This document shows positions 40,981 through 49,936 of a DNA stretch of 64,000 bases, in pieces. The notes beneath the pieces were generated by a model. It worked only from the letters and a program-made list of their open reading frames with translations. It did not search any database and was not told where the DNA came from. Made by a program: the position numbers and the translations under genes. The stretch's first letter is position 1. The number at the start of each line of letters is the position of its first letter. The stretch is from the NCBI GenBank assembly GCA_024229515.1, contig JAAESI010000010.1, forward strand, positions 64,001 to 128,000. Reading direction: 5' to 3'. This DNA comes from Pseudomonadota bacterium (GTDB lineage Bacteria > Myxococcota_A > UBA796 > UBA9615).

Positions 40981-42426
40981 ATGGACCCTCGGCCCCTCTT
41001 GAGCGCGTTGCTCCTGTGCCTCACGGGGGCTTGCACGCCTGCCGAAGAGGTCCCCGAGACGCACCCCTGGATCACCGATGCCCAGGGGCGGGCGCTGATC
41101 CTCCACGGAGCCAACGTGGACGGATCCGCCAAGGGGAGCCCCGACCGCATGCCCGTGCAGGACCGCGCGACGATCGAGCGCATGGCGCAGGACTGGGGCT
41201 GGAACCACGCCCGGTTCCTGATCTTCTGGGACGCCCTGGAGCCCTCCCCCGGCGAGTACGACAGCGCCTACCTCGATCGAGTGCAGGAGCGGCTGGACTG
41301 GTTCGAGCAGATGGGGGTGTACGTCGTGCTGGACATGCACCAGGACGTCTACGCCGCCCGGTTCTGCTGCGACGGCGCCCCCGAGTGGGCGATCCGCGAC
41401 GACGATGAGCCGTTCGAGCTCCAGGCGATGTGGTTCCTGAACTACTTCCAGCCCGCCGTGCAGCGCGCCTTCGACAACTTCTGGCTCTACACCGACGGCG
41501 ATCACGCCGACCTGCAGGACCACTACGGCGACGCGTGGGCGACGGTGGCGGCGCGCTTCGGGAGCCACCCCGCGGTGCTGGGCTACGACCTGATGAACGA
41601 GCCCCACCCCGGATCGATGCTCGACAGCGTCGAGTTGCTCGGCGGAGAGGCCAACCCCGACGGCACCCACCCCGAGTTCGACCAGACCCGGCTGCAACCC
41701 TTCTACCAGCGGATGATCGACCGGATCCGGGAGGTCGACAACGACTCCTGGGTCTTCTTCGAGCCCCGCTACGGCGCGCCCGGCGACGGCCTCCCGTCGT
41801 ACATCGGCGTGCTCGAGGACCCCCGCCCCGAGGGCGCCCGGCTCGCCTACTACCCGCACCTGTACTCCGTCCGGCTGGAGGCCTCCGGCGTCTACAACCC
41901 CGACGTCGACTCCACGGTCCCGGACTGGGAGCGCCACCGGGAGACCGAGGCGGCCGAGCAGAACGCGCCGCTGCTCATCGGAGAATGGGGGCTCGATCAG
42001 GGGACCGAAGGGGTCGAGCTCTTCGTCGCCGACGTCGTCACCATGGCGGATCGGCTGATGGCGGGGTGGGCCTACTGGGACTACCGCTTCGGCGGCTGGA
42101 TGCCGGTGGACGCCGAGGGCAACGAGTTGCCGACGATGGACCTGCTGGTCCGCGCCTACCCCCGCGCGGTTGCGGGCACGCCCACGTCCTTCGGAACCGA
42201 CCCCGCCACGGGGGTCTTCACGCTCGAATTCGACGCCCGCGAAGACGTCACCGGGCCCACCGAGATCCACGTTCCAGGCCGACACTTCGGCGCCGACTGG
42301 GAGGTGGTCGTGTCCGATCCGGACGGCGCCTGGAGCTCGTCGTGGGACGCCGACGCCGAGGTCCTGTCGGTGACCGTCGACCCGGAGCAGTCGAGCCACC
42401 GGATTGAGGTCCGGCCCGGGGACTAG
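40981..42426 (+). CDS. GH5 glycosidase, endoglycoceramidase-like, lipoprotein
   Basis: 481 aa. Lipobox LTGAC at residue 19. The (beta/alpha)8 barrel has ILHGANVDGSAKG, WNHARFLIFWDALEP, YVVLDMHQDVYA, the acid/base Glu in GYDLMNEPHPG (about residue 207), LAYYPHLYSV and the nucleophile Glu in LLIGEWGL (about 335). An endoglycoceramidase-type C-terminal beta domain follows (about 395-481, ending SHRIEVRPGD). It may cleave the oligosaccharide from glycosphingolipid-like or other glycolipids at the cell surface; substrate is inferred from family only. Its stop overlaps the convergent kinase gene by 4 bp. Confidence 0.88.
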   Translation: MDPRPLLSALLLCLTGACTPAEEVPETHPWITDAQGRALILHGANVDGSAKGSPDRMPVQDRATIERMAQDWGWNHARFLIFWDALEPSPGEYDSAYLDRVQERLDWFEQMGVYVVLDMHQDVYAARFCCDGAPEWAIRDDDEPFELQAMWFLNYFQPAVQRAFDNFWLYTDGDHADLQDHYGDAWATVAARFGSHPAVLGYDLMNEPHPGSMLDSVELLGGEANPDGTHPEFDQTRLQPFYQRMIDRIREVDNDSWVFFEPRYGAPGDGLPSYIGVLEDPRPEGARLAYYPHLYSVRLEASGVYNPDVDSTVPDWERHRETEAAEQNAPLLIGEWGLDQGTEGVELFVADVVTMADRLMAGWAYWDYRFGGWMPVDAEGNELPTMDLLVRAYPRAVAGTPTSFGTDPATGVFTLEFDAREDVTGPTEIHVPGRHFGADWEVVVSDPDGAWSSSWDADAEVLSVTVDPEQSSHRIEVRPGD

Positions 42427-43880
42427 TCGGCGATGTTCGCCTCGATGAACGCGACCCGCTCGGACACGGTCCCGAAGGGGACGCGCACCGGCGTGTAGCC
42501 GTAGGCGCGGTAGGCGGCTTCGACGCGGTCGCTGATGCGGCGGGCCTGCTCGGCGTCCTCCAGCCGCACGCCCCCGGTCTCGTAGTCGGGGAGCGGATCG
42601 AGGAAGAAGACGACCGCGTAGCGCAGGTGCCGCAGCCACGACTCCAGCCGCGGGCCGATCTGCAGACCCGCGTCGGCGGCGAAGACGAGGTCCTCGATGA
42701 ACGAGGTGTCGGTGAAGACGACCTCGTCGCGGGGCAGGCCGTCGAAGAGGGCGTGGTCCTGGCGGAAGATCTCGGTCTGCCACGCGGCCGGGTCGGCCCG
42801 AAGCTCGGCGGCGGTCTTGCCCTCTGCGATGCCCGCCTCCAGCAGCCGACGCGCGGTCTCGGGGTGCACCGGACGCCCCGCTTCCGCCAGCGCGTTCAGC
42901 AGCGTGGTCTTGCCGGAGCAGGGACCGCCGGCGATCACGTGAATCCGTGTGGCGATGGGGGCTTCCAGCAGCGGCTGGCTCGGGATGTCCACGTCCAGCA
43001 GCGGCGACTGCCCCGGAACGAACGCGTTCTTGCCCTCGAAACGCTTCGTGCCGTTGACGTAGCTGTAGTACTTGCGGCACTCGCAGCTCAGGTACTCCAC
43101 GTCGATCGGCTGCAGGGCCCGCCGCGCCTCGGGCCAGTGCTCGGCCTGAAGCTCGATCATCCGCGTGCAGGTCTCGGCGTGCGAGGCCAGCCCCAGGTGC
43201 TGCTCGAGCCGATCGAGGTACGGGACGGCGCCGATCCCGGTGGGGACCTCGCTGGCGGGGTCGATGATGTCGGGGCGGAACCAGGCGACGTCGATCACGG
43301 CCATGAAGATCGGGAACGAGTTGCTCATCCCGAAGCGGGCGTTGACCGCGTCGGTGGCGGCGACCACGTCCCCTCCGGCGCCTTCGATCAGCGCCGCGAG
43401 GTCGCGCTTGATGCGGCCGAACAGATCGCTTGCAGCGTCCCAGCGTGAGTACGTGACGCCGTCCCACTGCACCGGCTCCACGGGGTAGGCGGCGACGTTG
43501 CACCAGGGCGGGTCGTCGACGCCTCGGAGCATGGCGATCAGGGCGTCGCGGTCGGCCAGCAGCGGGAGCGTGATGGGGTCCAGCGTCGCCTGCCGGTTGC
43601 ACCAGCGGGCGAAGAACAGTGCGTGCACCAGGGTCGGCAGATCGGGCGCGTCGGCGCACAGCCGCAGGATCGATCGGCTGACCCGGTCGTCCTCCCGGAA
43701 GACGTTGAGGAAGCGGCCTCTCCGGAGCACCGGATCCTCGGTCCACGGCGGCGCGTCCCCCGCCTCCCGACGCTCCCGGATCCGCTCCCGCTCCTTGCAG
43801 AAGGCGAAGAAGGCCGCGACCGGATCCGGGAGATCCAGGCCAGCGAGGGCAGCGGCGTAGGGGTTGGGGGTCCCGCTCAT
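42423..43880 (-). CDS. 5-hmdU DNA kinase helical domain fused to an AAA_28-like P-loop kinase
   Basis: 485 aa. Residues about 18-290 match the helical domain known from 5-hydroxymethyl-dU DNA kinases and alpha-glutamyl/putrescinyl-thymine pyrophosphorylases of hypermodifying phages. The matching blocks are FCKERERIRERREAGDAPPW, TEDPVLRRGRFLNVFREDDR and ALFFARWCNRQATLDPI. A Cys pair (YLSCECRKYYSY) closes it. From about 315 a P-loop domain follows: HVIAGGPCSGKTTLLNAL, HPETARRLLEAGIAEG, VVFTDTSFIEDLVFAADAGL, as in NadR/AAA_28 predicted kinases. It may phosphorylate a modified nucleotide or DNA base. No phage or other DNA-modification genes are adjacent. Assignment is by motif recall. Confidence 0.72.
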   Translation of the reverse strand: MSGTPNPYAAALAGLDLPDPVAAFFAFCKERERIRERREAGDAPPWTEDPVLRRGRFLNVFREDDRVSRSILRLCADAPDLPTLVHALFFARWCNRQATLDPITLPLLADRDALIAMLRGVDDPPWCNVAAYPVEPVQWDGVTYSRWDAASDLFGRIKRDLAALIEGAGGDVVAATDAVNARFGMSNSFPIFMAVIDVAWFRPDIIDPASEVPTGIGAVPYLDRLEQHLGLASHAETCTRMIELQAEHWPEARRALQPIDVEYLSCECRKYYSYVNGTKRFEGKNAFVPGQSPLLDVDIPSQPLLEAPIATRIHVIAGGPCSGKTTLLNALAEAGRPVHPETARRLLEAGIAEGKTAAELRADPAAWQTEIFRQDHALFDGLPRDEVVFTDTSFIEDLVFAADAGLQIGPRLESWLRHLRYAVVFFLDPLPDYETGGVRLEDAEQARRISDRVEAAYRAYGYTPVRVPFGTVSERVAFIEANIAD

Positions 43881-43886
43881 GCGGGG

Positions 43887-44312
43887 CTACTTGAGGCCCA
43901 GCTCCATGGCGAGTTCACGCACGAGCTTGCCGTCGACCTTGCCCTTGTGCTCCCGCATCACCATGCCCATCAGGTGGCCGAGCCCCTTGGCGTCGGCGAC
44001 CATCGGCTCGATGAGGTTCCGGGTCTCGTCGCGGTTCAGGAGCGTGGGGAGGTAGGGCTCAAGCAGGCCGATCTCGAAGACGTAGGAGTCCTTGACGTCG
44101 CCGTCGCGCATCTCGCCGAGGGCGGACTTCAGCTTCTTGACGTAGCTGGCGACGAGGGACTGCTCAGCGGCCTCGGTCCAGCCGTCGAACTTGCCCGACT
44201 TCTCCTGCTCGGTGAACAGCGCGAGCACGCCGGACAGCGCCGAACGGGTCGCCTTGTCGCGCGCCTTGAGCGCGGTGATGGACTGGGCCTTGATCTGATC
44301 TCGGATGGACAT
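43887..44312 (-). CDS. yqeY: GatB/YqeY domain protein
   Basis: 141 aa, usual length for YqeY (about 147). Helical start MSIRDQIKAQSITALKARDK, then GEMRDGDVKDSYVFEIGLLE with PYLPTLLNRDE, and the YqeY end GHLMGMVMREHKGKVDGKLV. The domain is related to the GatB tail that binds tRNA in amidotransferases; the role of stand-alone YqeY is not settled. It begins directly at the AmrS stop, so both lie in one operon. Confidence 0.88.
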   Translation of the reverse strand: MSIRDQIKAQSITALKARDKATRSALSGVLALFTEQEKSGKFDGWTEAAEQSLVASYVKKLKSALGEMRDGDVKDSYVFEIGLLEPYLPTLLNRDETRNLIEPMVADAKGLGHLMGMVMREHKGKVDGKLVRELAMELGLK

Positions 44313-45392
44313 CTAGCTGAGCCTCACTCGTTGCCGCCGGCTACCCCAGTCCCCGGCGGGACCGTCGAACACACCGGCGATGCTCGTACCGCAGTGGAGG
44401 CAATCGCCTCCTTCATTCAGCTGGTACGCGAGCAGTTGATACCAGTCGCGAACGATCACGTCCCGATCGCAGCCAGGGCAGACGGTGGTGTCGCCGGCGC
44501 GGTCGTGCACGTTGCCGGTGTAGGCGTAGCGGAGGCCGTTGCGGCGGGCGATGGCGCGGGCGCGGGTGAGCGTGGACTTCGGGGTGCGGCCGATCCCGGT
44601 CATCTTCCAGTCGGGGTGGAAGGCGCTGAAGTGGATGGGGACGTCGACGCTGAGCTCGCTGGCGATCCAGCCGGTGAGTTCGTCCAGTTCGGCGTCGCTG
44701 TCGTTCTCCCCGGGGATGACGAGGGTGGTGATCTCGACGTGCACGTCGGTGTCGTGGACGAGGTACCGGAGGGTGTCCAGGACCGGGGCCAGCTCACCGC
44801 CGCAGATCTTCTTGTAGAAGCGCTCGGTGAACGCCTTGAGGTCGACGTTGGCGGCGTCCATGCGGGAGAAGAACTGCTCCCGGGGGCCTTCGGAGACGTA
44901 GCCGGCGGTGACGGCGACGGACTTCACGTCCACGGCGCGGCAGGCCTCGGCGACGTCGACGGCATACTCCAGGAAGATCACCGGATCGTTGTACGTGTAG
45001 GCGACCGACCGGCACCCGTGCTCGGCCGCGGCGCGGGCCAACTGCTCGGGGGAGGCCTGGTCGGCGAGGGTGTCGACCTCGCGGGACTTCGAGATCGACC
45101 AGTTCTGGCAGAACTTGCAGGCGAGGTTGCAGCCGGCGGTCCCGAAACCGAGCACCGCCGAGCCCGGCAGGAAGTGGTTCAGCGGCTTCTTCTCGATGGG
45201 GTCGATGCAGAAGCCGGAGCTGCGTCCGTAGGTGGTCAGGACGATCGCGTCGTCGTGCCGGGCGCGGACGAAGCAGAGGCCGCGCTGGCCTTCGTTCAGG
45301 GCGCAGGCGCGGGGGCAGACGTCGCAGACGACCTTGCCGCGTTCATCCGTGTGCCACCAGGCGGTGGGATGCGCCTCTAGTACCGCAGACAA
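44313..45392 (-). CDS. amrS: AmmeMemoRadiSam system radical SAM enzyme
   Basis: 359 aa. N-terminal Cys cluster CDVCPRACALNEGQRGLC, then GYGTAGC-type core read here as LGFGTAGCNLACKFCQNWSI with the CxxxCxxC 4Fe-4S site. Family blocks are GIDPIEKKPLNHF-like CIDPIEKKPLNHFLPGSA, SVAYTYNDPVIFLEYAVDVA, YVSEGPREQF, NVDLKAFTERFYKKICGGEL and HFSAFHPDWKM. A C-terminal zinc-like pair CPGCDRDVIVRD / CLHCG completes it. The partners AMMECR1 and Memo are not in the window. Reaction not established. It overlaps the SNase-like gene by 16 bp. Confidence 0.92.
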   Translation of the reverse strand: MSAVLEAHPTAWWHTDERGKVVCDVCPRACALNEGQRGLCFVRARHDDAIVLTTYGRSSGFCIDPIEKKPLNHFLPGSAVLGFGTAGCNLACKFCQNWSISKSREVDTLADQASPEQLARAAAEHGCRSVAYTYNDPVIFLEYAVDVAEACRAVDVKSVAVTAGYVSEGPREQFFSRMDAANVDLKAFTERFYKKICGGELAPVLDTLRYLVHDTDVHVEITTLVIPGENDSDAELDELTGWIASELSVDVPIHFSAFHPDWKMTGIGRTPKSTLTRARAIARRNGLRYAYTGNVHDRAGDTTVCPGCDRDVIVRDWYQLLAYQLNEGGDCLHCGTSIAGVFDGPAGDWGSRRQRVRLS

Positions 45393-46117
45393 TCAGGCTT
45401 GCCCTTGTACCGCTTCTTGAAGGGCACGTAGGTCATGCAGGAGCCGGAGTTCGGGGGGCCCTCGCAGATCTCCGCGCAGGTCTCGTACACGTCCTGGTGC
45501 TGGCGCACGGTGGAGACGCCGGTGGCGAGATCGACGGTCCGGTTGTAGGCGGTGCCGTTGTCGTTCTCGGCGGCCGAGTGCAGGGACGTCACGAGCACGT
45601 CGGGGGTGCCCTTGGCCCACATCCCCCACTTCCGCTTCATCGCGGTGCGCTGGACCGCGAGCATCGCCTCGTCGACGTCGCCGGCCTCCATCGCGAAGAC
45701 GTGCGCGTGGCCCGCCGCGATGGTCGCCTCGACGACGCCGGGGCAGCTTACGAGCACTCGGTTGTAGGAGTCCAGTTCGCCGTTGGTGGTGCACTCCCAG
45801 ACCTGCGCGGCGGCGACGTACTTGGAGGTGCGAGCGATCTCGAACAACTCCATGGCGCTCCAGTCGCCCCAGCGGTGCACGGGGCCGTACGACTCGAGCG
45901 TGTTGTAGCCCGTCATGCGCACGCCCTTGCCCTTGTAGGGGCCTTCGCGGAACTTGAACGAGTCGCCGTCAGTCCAGGTCACCTTCAGCTTGTCGCCGCC
46001 GAGGAGCACGTAGGCGCCGTCCTCGGGGAACGCCGAAGGCGTGATGGGGGGCGTGGGGGCGTGCACGCACGCCGCGAGGGTCAGGAGCAGCAGCAGGGAG
46101 CCGGCGGTGCGGAGCAT
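45377..46117 (-). CDS. SNase-like lipoprotein with altered active site
   Basis: 246 aa from ATG 46117 (MLRTAGSLLLLLTLAACVHA; lipobox LAAC). The staphylococcal-nuclease-type OB fold shows VTWTDGDSFKFREG, the Arg-containing VRMTGYNTLESYGP where families have RLxGIDTPE, and SYNRVLVSC with the second Arg. Thr and Glu are kept, but the Ca2+-ligand Asp is Asn (GYNTLE), so activity may be weak or lost. A Cys-rich tail (CAEICEGPPNSGSCMTY) is unusual. Gene order SNase-AmrS-YqeY with overlaps suggests an operon. An upstream ATG (46171) adds a non-signal extension and is rejected. Confidence 0.75.
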   Translation of the reverse strand: MLRTAGSLLLLLTLAACVHAPTPPITPSAFPEDGAYVLLGGDKLKVTWTDGDSFKFREGPYKGKGVRMTGYNTLESYGPVHRWGDWSAMELFEIARTSKYVAAAQVWECTTNGELDSYNRVLVSCPGVVEATIAAGHAHVFAMEAGDVDEAMLAVQRTAMKRKWGMWAKGTPDVLVTSLHSAAENDNGTAYNRTVDLATGVSTVRQHQDVYETCAEICEGPPNSGSCMTYVPFKKRYKGKPDCLRY

Positions 46118-46251
46118 CCGGGGATCGTGCGCTTGGGAGGGCGGCGGGGCAAGGGTGGGCGCGCCATGCACGCCGCCAGCATCGGACTTTCGGTGCCGCG
46201 CCTACCCGACGTGGGCGCGTCCGGCGCAACTCTCGTGGTATTGCCCCCTCC

Positions 46252-47169
46252 ATGGCGTGGCGCATCCGCACTGTCTCCGACCGCACTGGTGTGAACATCG
46301 AGACCCTCCGGTCCTGGGAGCGGCGGTACGAACTCGTGCAACCGGCCCGGTCCGCGGGCGGCTACCGCCTCTATTCGGACGACGACGTCGCGGTCATCGA
46401 ACGGGTCAAGACCCTCGTGGACGGTGGACTGGCCATCAGCGAGGCGGTCGAGCAGGCCCGTCGCGAAGGCGTGGTTCCCGAGCTTCCGACCCCGAGCATT
46501 CGAACGCTGCGGCCCGGCCGCGACGAGCCCGAGCCGGCCCGCGCCCGCCCCGCCCCCGGCGGCGCCCTGGGAGCCAGCCGGAGCGCCCTCATCACGGCGC
46601 TCCTGGACGTCGACCGCCCCCGCGTGGACGCGATCCTCGCGGCGCTGCCGCCCCTGAGCTGGGACCGACTCGCCCGGGACATGCTCCTGCCCGCCGCCCG
46701 CGAGATCGCCACCCTCCAGCACCGCGGCACCGCCACCTACGTGCAGGATCGGTTCGCCGCCCAGGTGGTACGGGAACGGCTCATGGCGATGATCAGCGCC
46801 CTCGGCAGCGGGCCCGCGGCCGGCCCCGAGGCGATCTGCATCGGCGCCCCCGCCGAGGAGCAGGATCTCGGGCTGCTGGGCGCGACGCTGCACCTCGCGA
46901 CCCGCGGGTGGCGCGTCACCTGCCTGGGCGCCGACTTCCCCCCCGGCGAGCTCGCCGCGTTCCTCGAGACCCGACGGCCCGGCCTGCTGATGGTCACCAT
47001 GGAGCGGCCCCGGCTCGAGTCGGAGCGGCGCGACCTGCTCCAACGGCTCCGCATCATGGCCTCGCCGATGACCCGGGTGGTCGCCGGAGGCCCCGGCGCT
47101 CGCGGCGAAGGCGAGCGCATCGAAGGGGTCGTCATCGCGCGCTCCTTCGACGATCTCCCCAGCCCCTGA
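46252..47169 (+). CDS. MerR-type regulator with degenerate B12-binding fold
   Basis: 305 aa. Winged helix at residues 1-70: RIRTVSDRTGVNIETLRSWE, RRYELVQPARSAGGYRLYSD. A four-helix plus Rossmann region follows, as in CarH/LitR photoreceptors: DRLARDMLLPAAREIATLQH, TYVQDRFAAQVVRERL, EEQDLGLLGATLHLATRGWR, VTCLGADFPPGELAAFLE. The CarH W-x9-EH motif is replaced (QDR) and the D-x-H-x-x-G loop reads EEQDLG, so both cobalamin-contacting His are missing. It is probably a B12-independent or differently liganded repressor. Translationally coupled to the membrane protein downstream (TGATG). Confidence 0.83.
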   Translation: MAWRIRTVSDRTGVNIETLRSWERRYELVQPARSAGGYRLYSDDDVAVIERVKTLVDGGLAISEAVEQARREGVVPELPTPSIRTLRPGRDEPEPARARPAPGGALGASRSALITALLDVDRPRVDAILAALPPLSWDRLARDMLLPAAREIATLQHRGTATYVQDRFAAQVVRERLMAMISALGSGPAAGPEAICIGAPAEEQDLGLLGATLHLATRGWRVTCLGADFPPGELAAFLETRRPGLLMVTMERPRLESERRDLLQRLRIMASPMTRVVAGGPGARGEGERIEGVVIARSFDDLPSP

Positions 47170-48113
47170 TGGCCCGCAAGCCGCGCCGACCCAAGTCGCC
47201 TCTGGGGCGGATCCAGGCGGTCGCCGAGAGCCGCTGGAGCCCCGTGCCCGGGGACGCCGACAGCCGCGTCCCCACCTCGCTGGAAGCCGTCCAGGCGATG
47301 GAGGAGGTGCTCGCCACGTTCGCCGACGAGGCCGAGGCGGGCGACGAGCTGGCCGCCCAGATCGCGGTCTACACCCGCACCTGCGTGTGGGCCCGACGCT
47401 CCTCGTTCGTGGGCACCTGGGCCGCCCCCATCGGGGGGATCTTCGCCGTCGCGACCCTGCTGCTGATCGGGCGCAATGGCGGCACGGACTGGCTCGCCGC
47501 GTCGATGGTCTGGGCAGCGTCGGTGCCGCTGTACCTGCAGGCCGCGATCGCGCGCCAGGTCGACGTCAACGCCGAGGTCATCGCGGGAACGAAGACGCTG
47601 GACGACAAGTTCCTGTCGTTCGTCGCCGCCGGGCCCCCGCTGCTGACCCCGCTTTGGCTCGCGGTGCGCGCCGCCGCTTATGGGTTGGTGCTGCCGTCGG
47701 TGGTGATGCAGGAGTCGGTGCGGCGCAGGCGGTTCGTGCCCGCGCTCGCGCTGGTCGGGATCACCACCGGAGCGATGGTGTTCGCGAGCCTGGAGCCGCT
47801 GGAGGAGCTGGAAGCGGAGTTCGCGGCGGTCGAAGCCGCCGCCGCCACCCCCGCGCCCGCCGGCCCTCTGGAGCCGGTGGTGCTGATCGGGGAAGTCGAG
47901 TACCGCATCGAGGCGGGCTCGCCGGTCACGTTGACCCTGGCCGAAGGCACGCCGGACACAAGCCGCCTGGGCGAGCCGACCCGGGTCGACGATCGCTCCG
48001 CGGGAGGCTGCACGATGGTCATCCGCAGCTGGGACGGCCCCCCGAAGGTGCGCGAGCGCGCCAGTTGGTGTCCGGGCCAGGAAGCGAAGACGTTCGAGTA
48101 CGGGCTGAGATAG
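47169..48113 (+). CDS. Membrane protein coupled to the MerR regulator, unknown
   Basis: 314 aa from ATG 47169, which overlaps the MerR stop by one base. A basic N-terminus (MARKPRRPKSPLGRIQAVAE) is followed by about four TM segments (AAPIGGIFAVATLLLIG, WLAASMVWAASVPLYLQA, LLTPLWLAVRAAAYGLVLP, FVPALALVGITTGAMVFAS). A C-terminal domain outside or inside follows with two Cys (SAGGCTMVIRSW, ERASWCPGQ) and an Ala/Glu-rich linker. Not recognised. It is likely the target or co-factor of the regulator's circuit. Confidence 0.72.
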   Translation: MARKPRRPKSPLGRIQAVAESRWSPVPGDADSRVPTSLEAVQAMEEVLATFADEAEAGDELAAQIAVYTRTCVWARRSSFVGTWAAPIGGIFAVATLLLIGRNGGTDWLAASMVWAASVPLYLQAAIARQVDVNAEVIAGTKTLDDKFLSFVAAGPPLLTPLWLAVRAAAYGLVLPSVVMQESVRRRRFVPALALVGITTGAMVFASLEPLEELEAEFAAVEAAAATPAPAGPLEPVVLIGEVEYRIEAGSPVTLTLAEGTPDTSRLGEPTRVDDRSAGGCTMVIRSWDGPPKVRERASWCPGQEAKTFEYGLR

Positions 48114-48195
48114 CAAGTCCCCCCTTGCGGGCCCCCCATGACCCTGGCCTGACGATCCCGACCCACGTACCCTTTCGCGCGGAGGACTCCGGTTC

Positions 48196-49887
48196 ATGAC
48201 CCTTCGCTCCCTGCTCGCCCTCACGATCGCCGCCGCCACGTGCGCGCTCGGCGTCGCCCTCCCCTCCCCCGCGGACGCCTGCGGTGGGTTCTTCTGCAAC
48301 AACACGGATCTGATCGCGGTCGACCAGACCAAGGAGCGGATCCTGTTCGAGATCGGCGACGACGGGACCATCACCGCCCACGTCGAGATCTCCTACGAGG
48401 GAAGCCCGTCCGACTTCTCCTGGGTCGTGCCCGTCCCCAACACCCCCGCTCTGGGCGTGGTGCCCGCCTCCACGCTGATGCTCCTGGATGCGGCGACGTC
48501 CCCGCGGATCATCCCGCCGGACCAGTACTGGGAGGACTTCTCCGACCCCGACCCCGGCGGCGCGGGCGATGACGACGACGACGACAACGCGTCCGACGAT
48601 GACGGCGATGGCCAGGTCGACGTCGAGGACCTGCCCCAGGTCGGCCCCTTCGACCCCGAGGTCATCAGCTCCGACGACGCCGACGCGCTCGCAGACTGGC
48701 TCGTCGCCAACGGCTACCTCATCACCGACGAGATGCGGCCCCTCATCGCCGGGTACGTCGCCGGCGGCATGAAGTTCCTCGGCATGAAGCTCGCCCCCGA
48801 CGCGGGCGTGCAGGACATCTCGCCGATCAAGATGACCTTCGACTCGACCACACCGATGATCCCGCTGGTCCTCACCGCCGTCGCCGCCGAGCCCGAGATG
48901 GGCGTGCTCGTCTTCATCGCCGGCTCCCAGCGCTACGAGCCAACCAACTACGCCAGCCTCTTCATCGACGAAGAGCTGCTCCGCGCCGACCCCCGCAACG
49001 GCCAGACCAACTACTACCCCCTCATCAGCTACCTCTCGGAGCAGGAGGAGCGGAAGGCCTTCTTCACGGAGTGGTCCAACTCCAGCACCGAACTGGTCAA
49101 CCTCACCAACAACACCTGGCTCGGCACCGACGACGCCGAGGAGGCCTGGGAGTACATCGACGGCGTCGCCGAGCGGAACGCCTGGGTCAGCCGGCTCTAC
49201 ACCCGGCTGAACGCCGTCGACATGACCGTCGACCCGATGTTCGCCGCCGCCGGCACCGCCGAAATCTCCAACGTGCACGACCTCCGCTTCCAGCCCGACG
49301 TGCACGTCGACTACGCCATCGACCCCCAGGTCCCGTGCGCCCAGACCTACTGCGGCATCGCCGGCCAGTGCGCCACCACCGAGCTGGGTGACGGCTGCGT
49401 GTGCGAGCCCGGCTACACCGGCCGACGCATCGAGGGACCCAACGTCAGCTCCCTCGGCACCGCCACCACAGTCACCTGCCAGGACGCCTCCTTCGACATG
49501 ATGGCCAGCCTCTCCGGCGCCCCCGACATGGACATGGACCCCTGCGAAGGCGTCACCTGCGGCACCAACGGCAGCTGCCTCCCCATCGGCGGCGTGCCCA
49601 CCTGCCAGTGCGACGACGGCTACGCGGCCGCGGCCGCCACCAACGACCCCAGCGGTCTGCGCTGCACCGAAGCGATCGAGATCTTCGAAGCCGAGCAGAT
49701 CCTGTGGCCCGACTGGCCCACCGACCCCGAGTCGCACCGAGCCGACGACGACGAGACCGGCTTCGCGCGGAACCCCGACGCCGAAGCCCTCGCCGAATGC
49801 GCCTGCTCGTCCGTCTCGGCCGAAGGTGCCGCCGGCGGACTGCTGCTCCTTCTGCCCCTGATCGGCGTGCTTCGCCGACGAATCTGA
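48196..49887 (+). CDS. DUF2330 surface protein with EGF-like modules and MYXO-CTERM tail
   Basis: 563 aa. A signal peptide ends ALPSPADA and the mature protein opens CGGFFCNNTDLIAVDQTKER, the DUF2330 signature, then DFSWVVPVPNTPALGVVPAS. An acidic insert (GDDDDDDNASDDDGDGQ) lies near residues 120-140. Two EGF-like modules sit at about 380-490: CGIAGQCATTELGDGCVCEP and CEGVTCGTNGSCLPIGGVPT. The tail ECACSSVSAEGAAGGLLLLL...RRR is a MYXO-CTERM-type sorting signal. Probably displayed on the outer surface. A Shine-Dalgarno GGAGG (48181) precedes ATG 48196. Confidence 0.9.
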   Translation: MTLRSLLALTIAAATCALGVALPSPADACGGFFCNNTDLIAVDQTKERILFEIGDDGTITAHVEISYEGSPSDFSWVVPVPNTPALGVVPASTLMLLDAATSPRIIPPDQYWEDFSDPDPGGAGDDDDDDNASDDDGDGQVDVEDLPQVGPFDPEVISSDDADALADWLVANGYLITDEMRPLIAGYVAGGMKFLGMKLAPDAGVQDISPIKMTFDSTTPMIPLVLTAVAAEPEMGVLVFIAGSQRYEPTNYASLFIDEELLRADPRNGQTNYYPLISYLSEQEERKAFFTEWSNSSTELVNLTNNTWLGTDDAEEAWEYIDGVAERNAWVSRLYTRLNAVDMTVDPMFAAAGTAEISNVHDLRFQPDVHVDYAIDPQVPCAQTYCGIAGQCATTELGDGCVCEPGYTGRRIEGPNVSSLGTATTVTCQDASFDMMASLSGAPDMDMDPCEGVTCGTNGSCLPIGGVPTCQCDDGYAAAAATNDPSGLRCTEAIEIFEAEQILWPDWPTDPESHRADDDETGFARNPDAEALAECACSSVSAEGAAGGLLLLLPLIGVLRRRI

Positions 49888-49936
49888 CCCGCTCCCGGGC
49901 CGAGCCCGGTCTCTTGATGTGGAGGCGCGCGCGCAC

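Noticed and set aside
46252-47169. Functional B12 photoreceptor (CarH/LitR)
   Set aside because: The overall layout fits, but the Trp-x9-Glu-His and D-x-H-x-x-G cobalamin motifs are both replaced.
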